In this document: piece by piece, positions 16,572 through 25,505 of the stretch
How the letters are laid out: every line of letters starts with the position of its first letter
How positions within the stretch are numbered: position 1 is the first letter of the stretch
Origin: Pelomonas nitida
Lineage (GTDB): Bacteria > Pseudomonadota > Gammaproteobacteria > Burkholderiales > Burkholderiaceae_C
DNA: 64,000 bases
Direction: 5' to 3'
Assembly (NCBI RefSeq): GCF_043555975.1
Contig: NZ_JBIGIA010000001.1
Span: 515,814-579,813, forward strand
Made by a program: the position numbers and the translations under genes
The notes under the pieces: model-generated
What the model saw: the letters and a program-made list of their open reading frames with translations, nothing else
Told to the model about the DNA's origin: nothing
Databases searched by the model: none

Positions 16572-19280
16572 ATGTCTGCTCAGCCGCAAGAGTTTCTCGG
16601 CGCCGCCGCGAACGACAAAGACCCGCAGGAAACCAAGGAGTGGCTGGACGCGCTCTCGGCCGTCATCGGCGAGGAGGGCGGTGACCGCGCCCATTTCCTG
16701 CTCGAGACGCTGATCGACCATGCGCGCCAGGCCGGCATCGACGTGCCGTTCTCGGCCAACACGGCCTACGTGAACACCATCCCGCCGGACCAGGAGGAGC
16801 GCTTCCCCGGCAACATCGAGATCGAGGAGCGCCTGCGCGCCTACATGCGCTGGAACGCGATGGCGATGGTGGTGCGCGCCAACCGCCACAACCCCGAGGA
16901 CGGTGGCGACCTGGGCGGCCACATCAGCTCGTTCGCGTCGCTGGCCACCATGCTGGGCTGCGGCTTCAACCACTTCTGGCATGCCGATGACGGCGTGCAC
17001 GGCGGTGACCTGCTCTACATCCAGGGCCACAGCGCCCCCGGCATCTATGCCCGCGCCTTCATGGAAGGCCGCATCACTGAAGAGCAGCTGCTGAACTTCC
17101 GCCAGGAAGTGGACGGCAAGGGCCTGTCCAGCTACCCGCACCCCAAGCTGATGCCGGAGTTCTGGCAGTTCCCGACCGTCTCGATGGGCCTGGGCCCCTT
17201 GATGGCCATCTACCAGGCCCGCTTCCTGAAGTACCTGCATGCCCGCGGCATCGCCGACACGAGCAAGCGCAAGGTCTGGGTGTTCCTGGGCGACGGCGAG
17301 ATGGACGAGCCGGAATCGCTGGGCGCGATTGGTCTCGCCGCGCGCGAGAAGCTCGACAACCTGATCTTCGTCGTCAACTGCAACCTGCAGCGCCTGGACG
17401 GCCCGGTGCGCGGCAACGGCAAGATCATTCAGGAGCTGGAAGGCGAGTTCCGCGGCGCGGGCTGGAACGTCATCAAGCTGATCTGGGGCGGCTACTGGGA
17501 CCCGCTGCTGGCGCGCGACAAGGACGAGCTGCTGCGCAAGGTCATGATGGAGACCGTCGACGGCGACTACCAGGCCATGAAGGCCAACGACGGCGCCTTC
17601 GTGCGCAAGAACTTCTTCGGCAAGCACCCCAAGCTGCTGGAACTCGTGGCCAAGATGAGCGACGAGGACATCTGGCGCCTGCAGCGCGGCGGCCATGATC
17701 CGCAGAAGGTCTACGCGGCCTATCACAAGGCCGTCAACACCGTGGGCCAACCCACCGTGCTGCTGGTGAAGACCGTCAAGGGCTTCGGCATGGGCAAGAT
17801 CGGCGAAGGCAAGAACACCGCCCACCAGACCAAGAAGCTGCAGGACGAGGACATCCGCGCGATGCGCGACCGCTTCAACATCCCGGTGTCGGATGAAGAC
17901 CTGCCCAAGCTGCCGTTCTACCAGCCGCCGGAAGGCTCGCAGGAACTGAAGTACCTGCACGAGCGCCGCAACGCGCTGGGCGGCTACCTGCCCAAGCGCC
18001 GCCCCAAGACCGACGAGTCGCTGAAGGTGCCCGAGCTGGCGACCTTCCAGGCCGTGCTGGACCCGACCGCCGAAGGCCGCGAGATCTCGACGACCCAGGC
18101 CTATGTGCGCTTCCTGACGACGCTGCTGCGCGACAAGGAACTGGGCCCCCGCACGGTGCCCATCCTCGTCGACGAGGCGCGCACCTTCGGCATGGAAGGC
18201 CTGTTCCGCCAGATCGGCATCTACAACCCCGCGGGCCAGAACTACACGCCGGTCGACAAGGACCAGGTCATGTACTACCGCGAGGACAAGGCCGGCCAGA
18301 TCCTGCAGGAAGGCATCAACGAAGCCGGCGGCATGGCCAGCTGGATCGCGGCGGCCACCAGCTACTCGACGAACAACCGGGTCATGATCCCGTTCTTCGT
18401 CTACTACTCGATGTTCGGCTTCCAGCGCATCGGCGACCTGGCCTGGGCCGCCGGCGACATGCAGGCGCGTGGCTTCCTGCTGGGCGGCACGTCCGGCCGC
18501 ACGACGCTCAACGGCGAAGGCCTGCAGCACGAGGACGGCCACAGCCACATCATGGCCGGCACCATCCCCAACTGCGTGTCCTATGACCCGACCTTCGCGC
18601 ACGAAGTGGCGGTCATCATGCAGCGCGGCTTGAAGCGCATGGTGGAAGACCAGGAAAACGTCTTCTACTACATCACCCTCTTGAACGAGAACTACCCGAT
18701 GCCCGGCCTGAAGGCCGGCACCGAGGAGCAGATCCTCAAGGGCATGTACCTGCTGGAAGAGGCCGATGCGGCCAAGCCGGTCAGCGTCAACCTGCTGGGC
18801 TCGGGCACCATCCTGCGCGAGAGCCAGGTCGCCAAGCTGCTGCTGGAAGAAGAGTGGGGCGTGGGCGCCAACGTGTGGAGCTGCCCGAGCTTCAACGAAC
18901 TGGCCCGCGACGGCCAGAACGCCGAGCGCTGGAACCTGCTGCACCCGACCGAGCTGGCCTGCGTGCCCTATGTGACGCAGCAGCTGGGCCAGACCAGCGG
19001 CCCCGTCATCGCGTCGACCGACTACATGAAGAACTACGCGGAACAGATCCGCGCCTTCATCCCCAAGGGTCGTTCGTACAAGGTGCTGGGCACCGACGGT
19101 TTCGGCCGTTCGGACTTCCGCTCCAAGCTGCGCCAGCATTTCGAGGTCAACCGCCACTACATCGTCGTTGCCGCGCTGAAGGCGCTGGCCGATGACGGTG
19201 CGATCCCCGCCACGAAGGTGGCCGAGGCGATTCGCCGCTACGGCATCGACGCCAACAAGATCAATCCTTTGTACGCATAA
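16572..19280 (+). CDS. aceE: Pyruvate dehydrogenase E1 component (homodimeric type)
   Basis: 902 residues, full length for the single-chain E1 of Gram-negative bacteria. It decarboxylates pyruvate with ThDP and reductively acetylates the lipoyl groups of AceF. The ThDP/Mg motif is visible as FLGDGEMDEPES with the downstream Asn region (LDNLIFVVNCNLQRLDGPVRGN). The catalytic-loop region HQTKKLQDEDI and the His-rich GLQHEDGHSH are also present. An SD (AGGAG, in GTAGGAGACC) precedes the ATG. It is the first gene of the aceE-aceF-lpdA operon, 18 bp before aceF. Confidence 0.97.
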   Translation: MSAQPQEFLGAAANDKDPQETKEWLDALSAVIGEEGGDRAHFLLETLIDHARQAGIDVPFSANTAYVNTIPPDQEERFPGNIEIEERLRAYMRWNAMAMVVRANRHNPEDGGDLGGHISSFASLATMLGCGFNHFWHADDGVHGGDLLYIQGHSAPGIYARAFMEGRITEEQLLNFRQEVDGKGLSSYPHPKLMPEFWQFPTVSMGLGPLMAIYQARFLKYLHARGIADTSKRKVWVFLGDGEMDEPESLGAIGLAAREKLDNLIFVVNCNLQRLDGPVRGNGKIIQELEGEFRGAGWNVIKLIWGGYWDPLLARDKDELLRKVMMETVDGDYQAMKANDGAFVRKNFFGKHPKLLELVAKMSDEDIWRLQRGGHDPQKVYAAYHKAVNTVGQPTVLLVKTVKGFGMGKIGEGKNTAHQTKKLQDEDIRAMRDRFNIPVSDEDLPKLPFYQPPEGSQELKYLHERRNALGGYLPKRRPKTDESLKVPELATFQAVLDPTAEGREISTTQAYVRFLTTLLRDKELGPRTVPILVDEARTFGMEGLFRQIGIYNPAGQNYTPVDKDQVMYYREDKAGQILQEGINEAGGMASWIAAATSYSTNNRVMIPFFVYYSMFGFQRIGDLAWAAGDMQARGFLLGGTSGRTTLNGEGLQHEDGHSHIMAGTIPNCVSYDPTFAHEVAVIMQRGLKRMVEDQENVFYYITLLNENYPMPGLKAGTEEQILKGMYLLEEADAAKPVSVNLLGSGTILRESQVAKLLLEEEWGVGANVWSCPSFNELARDGQNAERWNLLHPTELACVPYVTQQLGQTSGPVIASTDYMKNYAEQIRAFIPKGRSYKVLGTDGFGRSDFRSKLRQHFEVNRHYIVVAALKALADDGAIPATKVAEAIRRYGIDANKINPLYA

Positions 19281-19298
19281 AGCCGAGGGAGACAAGAC

Positions 19299-20960
19299 AT
19301 GGCATTGGTTGAAGTCCAAGTTCCCGACATCGGCGATTTCGACGAGGTCGGCGTCATCGAGGTGCTGGTCAAGGTGGGCGACACCGTCAAGGTGGAGCAG
19401 AGCCTGATCACCGTCGAGAGCGACAAGGCATCGATGGAGATCCCGTCGTCGCAGGCTGGCGTCGTCAAGGAGATCAAGGTCGCCGTGGGCGACAAGGTCA
19501 AGCAGGGCAGCGTCGTGGTGCTGGTGGAGGCCGCAGGCGCCGCCGCTGCAGCGCCCGCGCCGGCAGCCGCCGTGCCGGCCCCAGTGGCCGCAGTGGCCGC
19601 AGCACCCGCGCCGGCTGCTGAACCTGCTGCCGCTCCCGCAGCGGCCGCCGGTGGTTCCGTCACGGTCGTCGTGCCGGACATCGGCGACTTCGACGAAGTC
19701 GCCGTCATCGAGCTGCTCGCCAAGGTCGGCGACACCGTCAAGGTCGAGCAGAGCCTGATCACCGTCGAGAGCGACAAGGCATCGATGGAAATCCCGTCCT
19801 CCACGGCCGGTGTCGTCGAGGAGTTGCTGGTCAAGATCGGCGACAAGGTCAGCAAGGGCACGGCCCTGGCGCGCGTGAAGGCCGCTGGCGGTGCCGCTGC
19901 CACCCCGGCGCCGGCAGCCGCAGCGCCTGCTCCCGCAGCCGCAGCCCCCGTGGCCGCCCCGGCCGAAGCCAAGGCGCTGCCCACGGCCGCGCTGCCGCCA
20001 CACCAGCCCGTCGCGCCGACGGGCAAGCTGCCGCACGCGTCGCCCAGCATCCGCAAACTCGCTCGCGAGTTGGGCGTGCCGCTGGCCGAGGTGAAGGGCT
20101 CGGGCGCCAAGGGCCGCATCGTCGAGAGCGACGTGGCCGGCTTCGTGAAGGCTGTCATGGCCGGCACGGTGCAGACCGCCGCGCAGAAGGCCGTTGCTCC
20201 CGCTGGCGGCTCCGGTGGTGGTTCGGGCCTGAGCGTGCTGGCCTGGCCCAAGGTCGACTTCGAGAAGTTCGGCCCCACCGAGCGCAAGGAACTGTCCCGC
20301 ATCAAGAAGATCTCGGGCGCCAACCTGCACCGCAACTGGGTCGTCATCCCGCATGTGACGAACCACGACGATGCCGACATCACCGAGCTCGAAGCCTTCC
20401 GTGTCCAGCTGAACAAGGAAAACGAGAAGGCCGGCATCAAGGTCACGATGCTCGCGTTCATGATCAAGGCGGCCGTGGCGGCGCTGAAGAAGTTCCCCGA
20501 GTTCAACAGCTCGCTGGACGGTGACACGCTCGTCCTGAAGAACTACTTCCACATCGGCTTCGCGGCGGACACGCCCAACGGTCTCGTCGTGCCGGTCATC
20601 AAGGACGCCGACAAGAAGGGCATCTTCCAGATCAGCCAGGAAATGTCCGAGCTGGCCAAGAAGGCCCGCGACGGCAAGCTGGGCCCGGCCGACATGACCG
20701 GCGGCTGCTTCTCGATCTCGTCGCTGGGCGGCATCGGCGGCAAGTACTTCACGCCCATCATCAACGCACCCGAAGTGGCCATCATGGGCGTCTGCAAGAG
20801 CTCGATCGAGCCCGTGTGGGACGGCAAGGCCTTCCAGCCGCGCCTGATCCTGCCGCTGTCGCTGAGCTGGGACCACCGCGTCATCGACGGCGCGGCAGCC
20901 GCGCGCTTCAACGTCTACTTCGCCAGCCTGCTCGCCGATTTCCGTCGGATCGCGCTGTAA
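19299..20960 (+). CDS. aceF: Dihydrolipoamide acetyltransferase (PDH E2) with two lipoyl domains
   Basis: 553 residues. Two lipoyl domains carry ESDKASMEIPSS with modified Lys43 and Lys160, each followed by a long Ala/Pro linker. A peripheral-subunit-binding domain follows (HASPSIRKLARELG to GRIVESDV, about 245-285), then the acetyltransferase core ending in the catalytic SLSWDHRVIDGA. It transfers acetyl groups to CoA and forms the core of the PDH complex. SD GAGGGAG lies upstream. The two lipoyl domains are nearly identical, so recombination between them is possible. Confidence 0.97.
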   Translation: MALVEVQVPDIGDFDEVGVIEVLVKVGDTVKVEQSLITVESDKASMEIPSSQAGVVKEIKVAVGDKVKQGSVVVLVEAAGAAAAAPAPAAAVPAPVAAVAAAPAPAAEPAAAPAAAAGGSVTVVVPDIGDFDEVAVIELLAKVGDTVKVEQSLITVESDKASMEIPSSTAGVVEELLVKIGDKVSKGTALARVKAAGGAAATPAPAAAAPAPAAAAPVAAPAEAKALPTAALPPHQPVAPTGKLPHASPSIRKLARELGVPLAEVKGSGAKGRIVESDVAGFVKAVMAGTVQTAAQKAVAPAGGSGGGSGLSVLAWPKVDFEKFGPTERKELSRIKKISGANLHRNWVVIPHVTNHDDADITELEAFRVQLNKENEKAGIKVTMLAFMIKAAVAALKKFPEFNSSLDGDTLVLKNYFHIGFAADTPNGLVVPVIKDADKKGIFQISQEMSELAKKARDGKLGPADMTGGCFSISSLGGIGGKYFTPIINAPEVAIMGVCKSSIEPVWDGKAFQPRLILPLSLSWDHRVIDGAAAARFNVYFASLLADFRRIAL

Positions 20961-20974
20961 GCCTAAGTACTTGC

Positions 20975-21006
20975 GGGACAGACCGAGCGCTAGCGAGCTC
21001 TGTCCC
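20975..21006 (+). other. Intercistronic stem-loop between aceF and lpdA
   Basis: GGGACAGA (20975-20982) pairs with TCTGTCCC (20999-21006) around a 16-nt GC-rich loop. There is no T-run. In a 66-bp intercistronic gap such a structure could be an RNA-processing or stability element tuning E3 relative to E1/E2. Confidence 0.5.
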
Positions 21007-21026
21007 CAACTGATTAGAAAGAACTC

Positions 21027-22826
21027 ATGGCAACCATTGAAGTTCAAGTTCCCGACATCGGCGACTTCGACGAAGTCGGCGTCATCGAGGTGCTGGTCAA
21101 GGCTGGCGACACCGTCAAGGTCGAGCAGAGCCTGATCACCGTCGAGAGCGACAAGGCGTCGATGGAGATCCCCTCCAGCGCCGCCGGCGTCGTCCAGGAG
21201 ATCAAGGTCAAGCTGGGTGACAAGGTCGCCAAGGGCTCGGTCATCGTGACGCTGGAGTCAGCCGGAGCCGCTGCGCCCGCGCCCGCCCCGGCCGCTGCCG
21301 CGCCGGCTCCTGCAGCCGCCGCGCCCGTGCAGGCGCCGGCCGCCGCCACCTACACCGGCAGCGCCGACCAAGCCTTCGACGTCGTCGTGCTGGGCGGCGG
21401 CCCCGGCGGCTATTCGGCCGCCTTCCGTGCCGCCGACCTGGGCCTGAAGGTCGCCATCGTCGAGCGTTACGCAACGCTGGGCGGCGTCTGCCTGAACGTG
21501 GGCTGCATCCCGTCCAAGGCGCTGCTGCACGTGGCCGCCGTCATGGACGAGGCCAGCCACATGGCCGACCTGGGCGTCGTCTTCGGCGCCCCGACGGTCG
21601 ACATCGACAAGCTGCGCGCGCACAAGAACAAGGTCACGGGCAAGCTGACCGGCGGCCTGGCTGCCATGGCCAAGATGCGCAAGGTGACGGTGTTGCGCGG
21701 CGTCGGCACGGTGCTGGACGCGCAGAACCTGAAGGTCGAGGCGACTGAGGGCGCTGTCGGCCAGGCCAAGACCGGCCAGTCGCAGACGGTGGCGTTCAAA
21801 CGTCTCATCATCGCGGCCGGCTCGCAGGCCGTGCGCCTGCCTTTCCTGCCCAACGATCCGCGTGTTGTCGACTCCACCGGCGCGCTCGAGATGGGCGTCA
21901 AGCCCGAGAAGATGCTCATCGTCGGCGGCGGCATCATCGGCCTGGAGATGGGCACGGTGTATTCCACGCTGGGCGCGCGCCTGGACGTCGTCGAGATGCT
22001 GCCCACGCTGATGACCGGCGCGGACCGCGACCTCGTCAAGGTCTGGCAGAAGTTCAATGCCCACCGCTTCGACAACATCATGTTGAACACGAAGACGGTC
22101 GCGGCCGAGGCCAAGCCCGACGGCATCTGGGTGACCTTCGAAGGCGAGGGCGCGCCCAAGGAACCCCAGCGTTACGACCTCGTGCTGCAAGCCGTGGGCC
22201 GCACGCCCAACGGCAAGAAGATCGGCGCCGAGAACGCCGGCGTCATCGTCGGTGACCGCGGCTTCATCCCGGTCGACGTGCAGATGCGTACCAACGTGCC
22301 CAGCGTGTTCGCCATCGGCGACATCGTCGGCCAGCCCATGCTGGCTCACAAGGCGGTGCACGAGGGCCATGTGGCGGCCGAAGTCTGCGCTGGCGAGATC
22401 CTGGGTGACGACAAGCTCAAAAAGAGCCAGTTCGATGCCCGCGTGATCCCGAGCGTGGCCTACACCGACCCCGAGGTGGCTTGGGTGGGCATGACCGAGG
22501 ACGAGGCGAACGCCAAGGGCATCAAGTTCACGAAGGGCCTGTTCCCGTGGACGGCCTCGGGCCGCGCCATCGCCAATGGCCGCGACGAGGGCTTCACCAA
22601 GCTGATCTTCGACGAGGAAAGCCACCGCATCATCGGCGGCGGCATCGTCGGCACGCATGCCGGCGACATGATCGGCGAGATCGCGCTGGCCATCGAGATG
22701 GGCGCGGACGCCGTGGACATCGGCAAGACCATCCACCCGCACCCGACGCTGGGCGAATCGCTGGGCATGGCCGCCGAAGTGGCGCACGGCTCCTGCACGG
22801 ACGTGCCCCCGGCGCGCAAGAAGTAA
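21027..22826 (+). CDS. lpdA: Dihydrolipoamide dehydrogenase with an N-terminal lipoyl domain (PDH E3)
   Basis: 599 residues, about 125 longer than plain E3 because residues 1-80 are a lipoyl domain (ESDKASMEIPSS, Lys43) and an Ala/Pro linker. The E3 part starts with the FAD site VVVLGGGPGGYSAA and has the redox disulfide CLNVGCIPSKALLH. The NAD site is IVGGGIIGLEMG, and the C-terminal active-site His/Glu region is HPHPTLGES. It reoxidises dihydrolipoyl groups with NAD. E3 proteins with an attached lipoyl domain are known in beta- and some other proteobacteria. It is the last gene of the operon. Confidence 0.96.
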   Translation: MATIEVQVPDIGDFDEVGVIEVLVKAGDTVKVEQSLITVESDKASMEIPSSAAGVVQEIKVKLGDKVAKGSVIVTLESAGAAAPAPAPAAAAPAPAAAAPVQAPAAATYTGSADQAFDVVVLGGGPGGYSAAFRAADLGLKVAIVERYATLGGVCLNVGCIPSKALLHVAAVMDEASHMADLGVVFGAPTVDIDKLRAHKNKVTGKLTGGLAAMAKMRKVTVLRGVGTVLDAQNLKVEATEGAVGQAKTGQSQTVAFKRLIIAAGSQAVRLPFLPNDPRVVDSTGALEMGVKPEKMLIVGGGIIGLEMGTVYSTLGARLDVVEMLPTLMTGADRDLVKVWQKFNAHRFDNIMLNTKTVAAEAKPDGIWVTFEGEGAPKEPQRYDLVLQAVGRTPNGKKIGAENAGVIVGDRGFIPVDVQMRTNVPSVFAIGDIVGQPMLAHKAVHEGHVAAEVCAGEILGDDKLKKSQFDARVIPSVAYTDPEVAWVGMTEDEANAKGIKFTKGLFPWTASGRAIANGRDEGFTKLIFDEESHRIIGGGIVGTHAGDMIGEIALAIEMGADAVDIGKTIHPHPTLGESLGMAAEVAHGSCTDVPPARKK

Positions 22827-22843
22827 GGCGTCGCCCCATCCGC

Positions 22844-22861
22844 AGCCCGCTTCGGTGGGCT
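22844..22861 (+). terminator. Hairpin after lpdA, possible terminator
   Basis: AGCCCGC-TTCG-GTGGGCT forms a 7-bp stem (one G-U pair) closed by a UUCG-type tetraloop, 18 bp after the lpdA stop. There is no T-run, so it may act as a 3' stabiliser or a weak terminator. Confidence 0.4.
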
Positions 22862-23006
22862 TCGGCCGGGCAACGCCGTACGCGTCGGCGCGGAGCGGCT
22901 GCGCCGAACTGGTGTGCTACCAGTTGTTGCGGGCGTGTGTCGCAATACCCTCAACCGGGGGCTCGTGCTGGCGCCGCCACTGCGGCACGTGGCCACAATC
23001 CCGGCC

Positions 23007-23219
23007 ATGAAGTTGTTCTACGGCGCCATGGCCTTGCTGATGGCCGGCACCCTGTTGCCGTCGGTGTTTTTTCTGGTGCTCTACATGGCGACCGGCGAGC
23101 GTGTCGCGCTGGTGCGGGCGGGCAAGCTTTGGAATTTCCTGCGCGTTTTCACGCTGATGGGTTTCAACATCGCGCTCTGGGGCCATCTGGTGGTGGCGGC
23201 CTGGGAATTGGCGCATTAG
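23007..23219 (+). CDS. Small two-helix membrane protein
   Basis: 70 residues beginning MKLFYGAMALLMAGTLLPSV with two hydrophobic helices separated by a short basic loop (TGERVALVRAGKLWNFLR). No family recognised. I chose the ATG at 23007; the frame extends further upstream to 22914 but that part is not hydrophobic and reads like intergenic sequence. It may be carried on lpdA read-through. Confidence 0.5.
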   Translation: MKLFYGAMALLMAGTLLPSVFFLVLYMATGERVALVRAGKLWNFLRVFTLMGFNIALWGHLVVAAWELAH

Positions 23220-23284
23220 CGCTCGTGGCCCGTCGTCGTGAGACGCAGGGCGGGCGCCGGCGACCAGGTCGTCAGGCGTGGCGC

Positions 23285-23851
23285 TTACAGGGCGGATTCG
23301 CGCATCTGTGGGCAGTTGGCGGTGCCGAACCGGTCGACCGGCATGCGAAAGCGCATGCCCACGCGCAGTTGGCGCCAGCGCTCGGGCGTGAGGCGGCACA
23401 CCCAGGCGTGGTTCTCGCGGTCGCGCAGCTCGATCTCGAAATAGGCTTCCCGCTTGCCGATGCGTTCGCTGCCGGGCTCGCCCGGCGGTGCCAGCCGCAG
23501 TGGCGGGCGCGGCCAGTCCGGGCGGTCGCCGGGGCCGCCCTCGTTTTGCGCGATCCAGCTGCGGCGCCAGGCGAGTTGCGTGTAGCGGCAGTGTTCACCG
23601 GGGGTGGTGCGCTTGCCCGTCGGGTCGGCCAGCACGCGGCGGGTCACGTCCCGGGCGTCGGCGGGCATTTCATCGCACCAGTCGGAGCCGCTCTCGGCGC
23701 GCTGGCGCTCGATGATGAGCTCATAGCGCCAGCTCAGTCGGGTGGCCACCACGGCCACGCCCGACGGGCCGAAGATCCACCAGCCCAGGGTGATGAGCGT
23801 GCTCAGCGCCATGACGGCGAGCACGACGACGCGCAGGCGCGGCAAGCGCAT
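23285..23851 (-). CDS. Hypothetical membrane-anchored protein
   Basis: 188 residues. One N-terminal membrane helix (VVVLAVMALSTLITLGWWIF) precedes a soluble, Arg/Trp-rich region with four cysteines that is probably periplasmic. No domain recognised. Its start lies 6 bp after the HDOD gene's stop on the same strand, so the two are likely cotranscribed. Confidence 0.6.
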   Translation of the reverse strand: MRLPRLRVVVLAVMALSTLITLGWWIFGPSGVAVVATRLSWRYELIIERQRAESGSDWCDEMPADARDVTRRVLADPTGKRTTPGEHCRYTQLAWRRSWIAQNEGGPGDRPDWPRPPLRLAPPGEPGSERIGKREAYFEIELRDRENHAWVCRLTPERWRQLRVGMRFRMPVDRFGTANCPQMRESAL

Positions 23852-23857
23852 CGCGGG

Positions 23858-24754
23858 TCAGACGGCGTCGAGCTGGGCGGTGACGGCTTCTTGCCAATGC
23901 GCCAGCTCGTCGTGGCCGATGTGCAGCCACTGCATGGCCGCCGCATGGTGCTGGGCCCAGTCGTCGTCTTCCGGCAGGCCTTCGTGTCGGCGCATCAGGT
24001 GTTCGGCAATCAGGCCGGCAGCGATCAGCGTGTGAACCTCGGGCTCGATGTCGTTGGCGCCCAGTGCCGTGAAATCATGGTGCAGCCGGATGGCCCCCAT
24101 CAGTGTGGGCGGCAGGTTCCAGACCCGCACGACCAGCGCGCCCACGACGGCATGGTCGGTGCGGTGATTGGCGTTCTCGGTGGCGATGTAGGGCCGGTCG
24201 ATGCGCGCTGCGGCTTCCGCCATCGTCGCGGCATAGCCCCTGACGCTTTGCAGCAGGACCGGCTGCCCCACATGCAGGAACAGCCCGAAGCTGTGGGCCA
24301 GGTCGAGCGACAGGCCGGGCAGCTCCGCGGCGATGGTGACCATCGCGATGGCGCGTTTGGTGCTTCGCTCCCAGAAGCGCGCGAGTTGCGGTGCGTTCAC
24401 TGGGATGGCGTGCTGCGCCAGGAATGCCGTCATCACGGCCACGCTCTCGCGCAGGCCGATGCGGGTCATGGCCTGGCCGACATGGGTGCAAGGCAGCCCC
24501 ACGGGCCGGAACAGCGGGCCGTTGGCGATGCGCAGCAGCGTGGCCGCCATGGCCACGTCACTCGAGGCGATGCGGGCGACCAGGTTGAGGTCGGGCTCTG
24601 GCGTGCTCATGGCCTGCTGCAGCTGGGCCAGCAGCGCCGGGCATGGGGGGATGTGGATGTGTTGCAACGGCCCGCGTCGGCGGGACTGGTCGAGATCGTC
24701 GCGGATCTGCTGCGCGCGGCTCACGCCGGCGTGGGAAGGTGCCGAGTTCTGCAT
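23858..24754 (-). CDS. HDOD domain signalling protein
   Basis: 298 residues with an HDOD core. The opening is IPPCPALLAQLQQAM, the lipid-like core is VAMAATLLRIANGPLF, and the later region (LFLHVGQPVLL, RTDHAVVGALVV) stands where a true HD domain would have its metal ligands. It is expected to be a non-catalytic regulatory domain. It is divergent from lapG-lapD, a c-di-GMP-responsive pair, so a role in the same surface-lifestyle control is plausible but inferred only from position. Confidence 0.8.
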   Translation of the reverse strand: MQNSAPSHAGVSRAQQIRDDLDQSRRRGPLQHIHIPPCPALLAQLQQAMSTPEPDLNLVARIASSDVAMAATLLRIANGPLFRPVGLPCTHVGQAMTRIGLRESVAVMTAFLAQHAIPVNAPQLARFWERSTKRAIAMVTIAAELPGLSLDLAHSFGLFLHVGQPVLLQSVRGYAATMAEAAARIDRPYIATENANHRTDHAVVGALVVRVWNLPPTLMGAIRLHHDFTALGANDIEPEVHTLIAAGLIAEHLMRRHEGLPEDDDWAQHHAAAMQWLHIGHDELAHWQEAVTAQLDAV

Positions 24755-24820
24755 GGTCCGAAAATCTTAGGGGTGCGCCGGGCCGGGTACAGTGAAATCA
24801 ATCCTTGCCTGCCGTCAATC

Positions 24821-25495
24821 TTGCCGACTTATTCCGCCAGCTTTGCCTCTGCATACCGGCTCAGTCGATGGTGGCCGGTGTTGCTGGCCGCCGCGCCGGT
24901 GCTGGCCCTGGCGGCCTATGACGCGTCGCGGGTGCTGGAGGTTGCGGCCGAGCGTGGCCCGCGTGTGCTGGAGCAGGCCCAGGCCCTCGTGCAGCAGATC
25001 GATCGCAGCAGCACGCAGGATGAACTGCTGCGGCTGCGCGACATGAACGACTTCTTCAACCGGCGCCTGACGTTCCGGGAAGATTTCGTCACCTGGGGCA
25101 TGCCAGACTACTGGGCTTCGCCACTTGAAAGTCTGGACAAACGGGCCGGCGACTGCGAGGACTACGCTATTGCCAAATACTTCAGTCTGGCGGCGTCGGG
25201 CGTGCCAACAGCCAAGCTGCGCATGGTCTACGTGCGGGCTCGTTTGCAGGGGCAGTCGTTGGCGCACATGGTGCTGGCCTACTATTCCCAGCCGGGCGTG
25301 GAGCCGTTGATTCTGGACAACCTGCGTCCGGAGGTCTTGCCCGCCTCGCAGCGGACCGACCTGACGCCGGTGTTCAGCTTCAATACGGAAGGGCTTTGGC
25401 AGGGGACCAGCCAGGTGACCGCGGGTGATCCGCAGGCTCGGCTGTCCATGTGGCGGGAACTGGTGGCCAAGGTAAAGGGCGAGGGATTCTTGTGA
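24821..25495 (+). CDS. lapG: LapG-like periplasmic cysteine protease (bacterial transglutaminase-like, DUF920)
   Basis: About 224 residues with an N-terminal membrane/export segment (PVLLAAAPVLALAAYDAS). The triad is Cys112 (GDCEDYAIAKY), His149 (LAHMVLAYY) and Asp166 (ILDNLRPEV), the LapG signature. In Pseudomonas this protease clips the large adhesin LapA near its N-terminus and releases the cell from the surface. There is no in-frame ATG upstream of the export segment; TTG at 24821 gives the best protein, and GTG at 24878 would cut the signal. It is followed after 10 bp by lapD. Confidence 0.88.
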   Translation: MPTYSASFASAYRLSRWWPVLLAAAPVLALAAYDASRVLEVAAERGPRVLEQAQALVQQIDRSSTQDELLRLRDMNDFFNRRLTFREDFVTWGMPDYWASPLESLDKRAGDCEDYAIAKYFSLAASGVPTAKLRMVYVRARLQGQSLAHMVLAYYSQPGVEPLILDNLRPEVLPASQRTDLTPVFSFNTEGLWQGTSQVTAGDPQARLSMWRELVAKVKGEGFL

Positions 25496-25505
25496 GGAAA
25501 ACAAC

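Noticed and set aside
16413..21047. 1544-residue open frame on the minus strand opposite aceE and aceF
   Set aside because: It is a shadow of the GC-rich coding bias in aceE/aceF. It is full of low-complexity Gly/His/Arg, has no family signature, and the plus-strand genes are unmistakable.
22481..24820. Long plus-strand frame running from lpdA into lapG (1004 residues in all)
   Set aside because: Only the last 224 residues are LapG-like. The rest is antisense to the HDOD and membrane-protein genes or overlaps lpdA out of frame.
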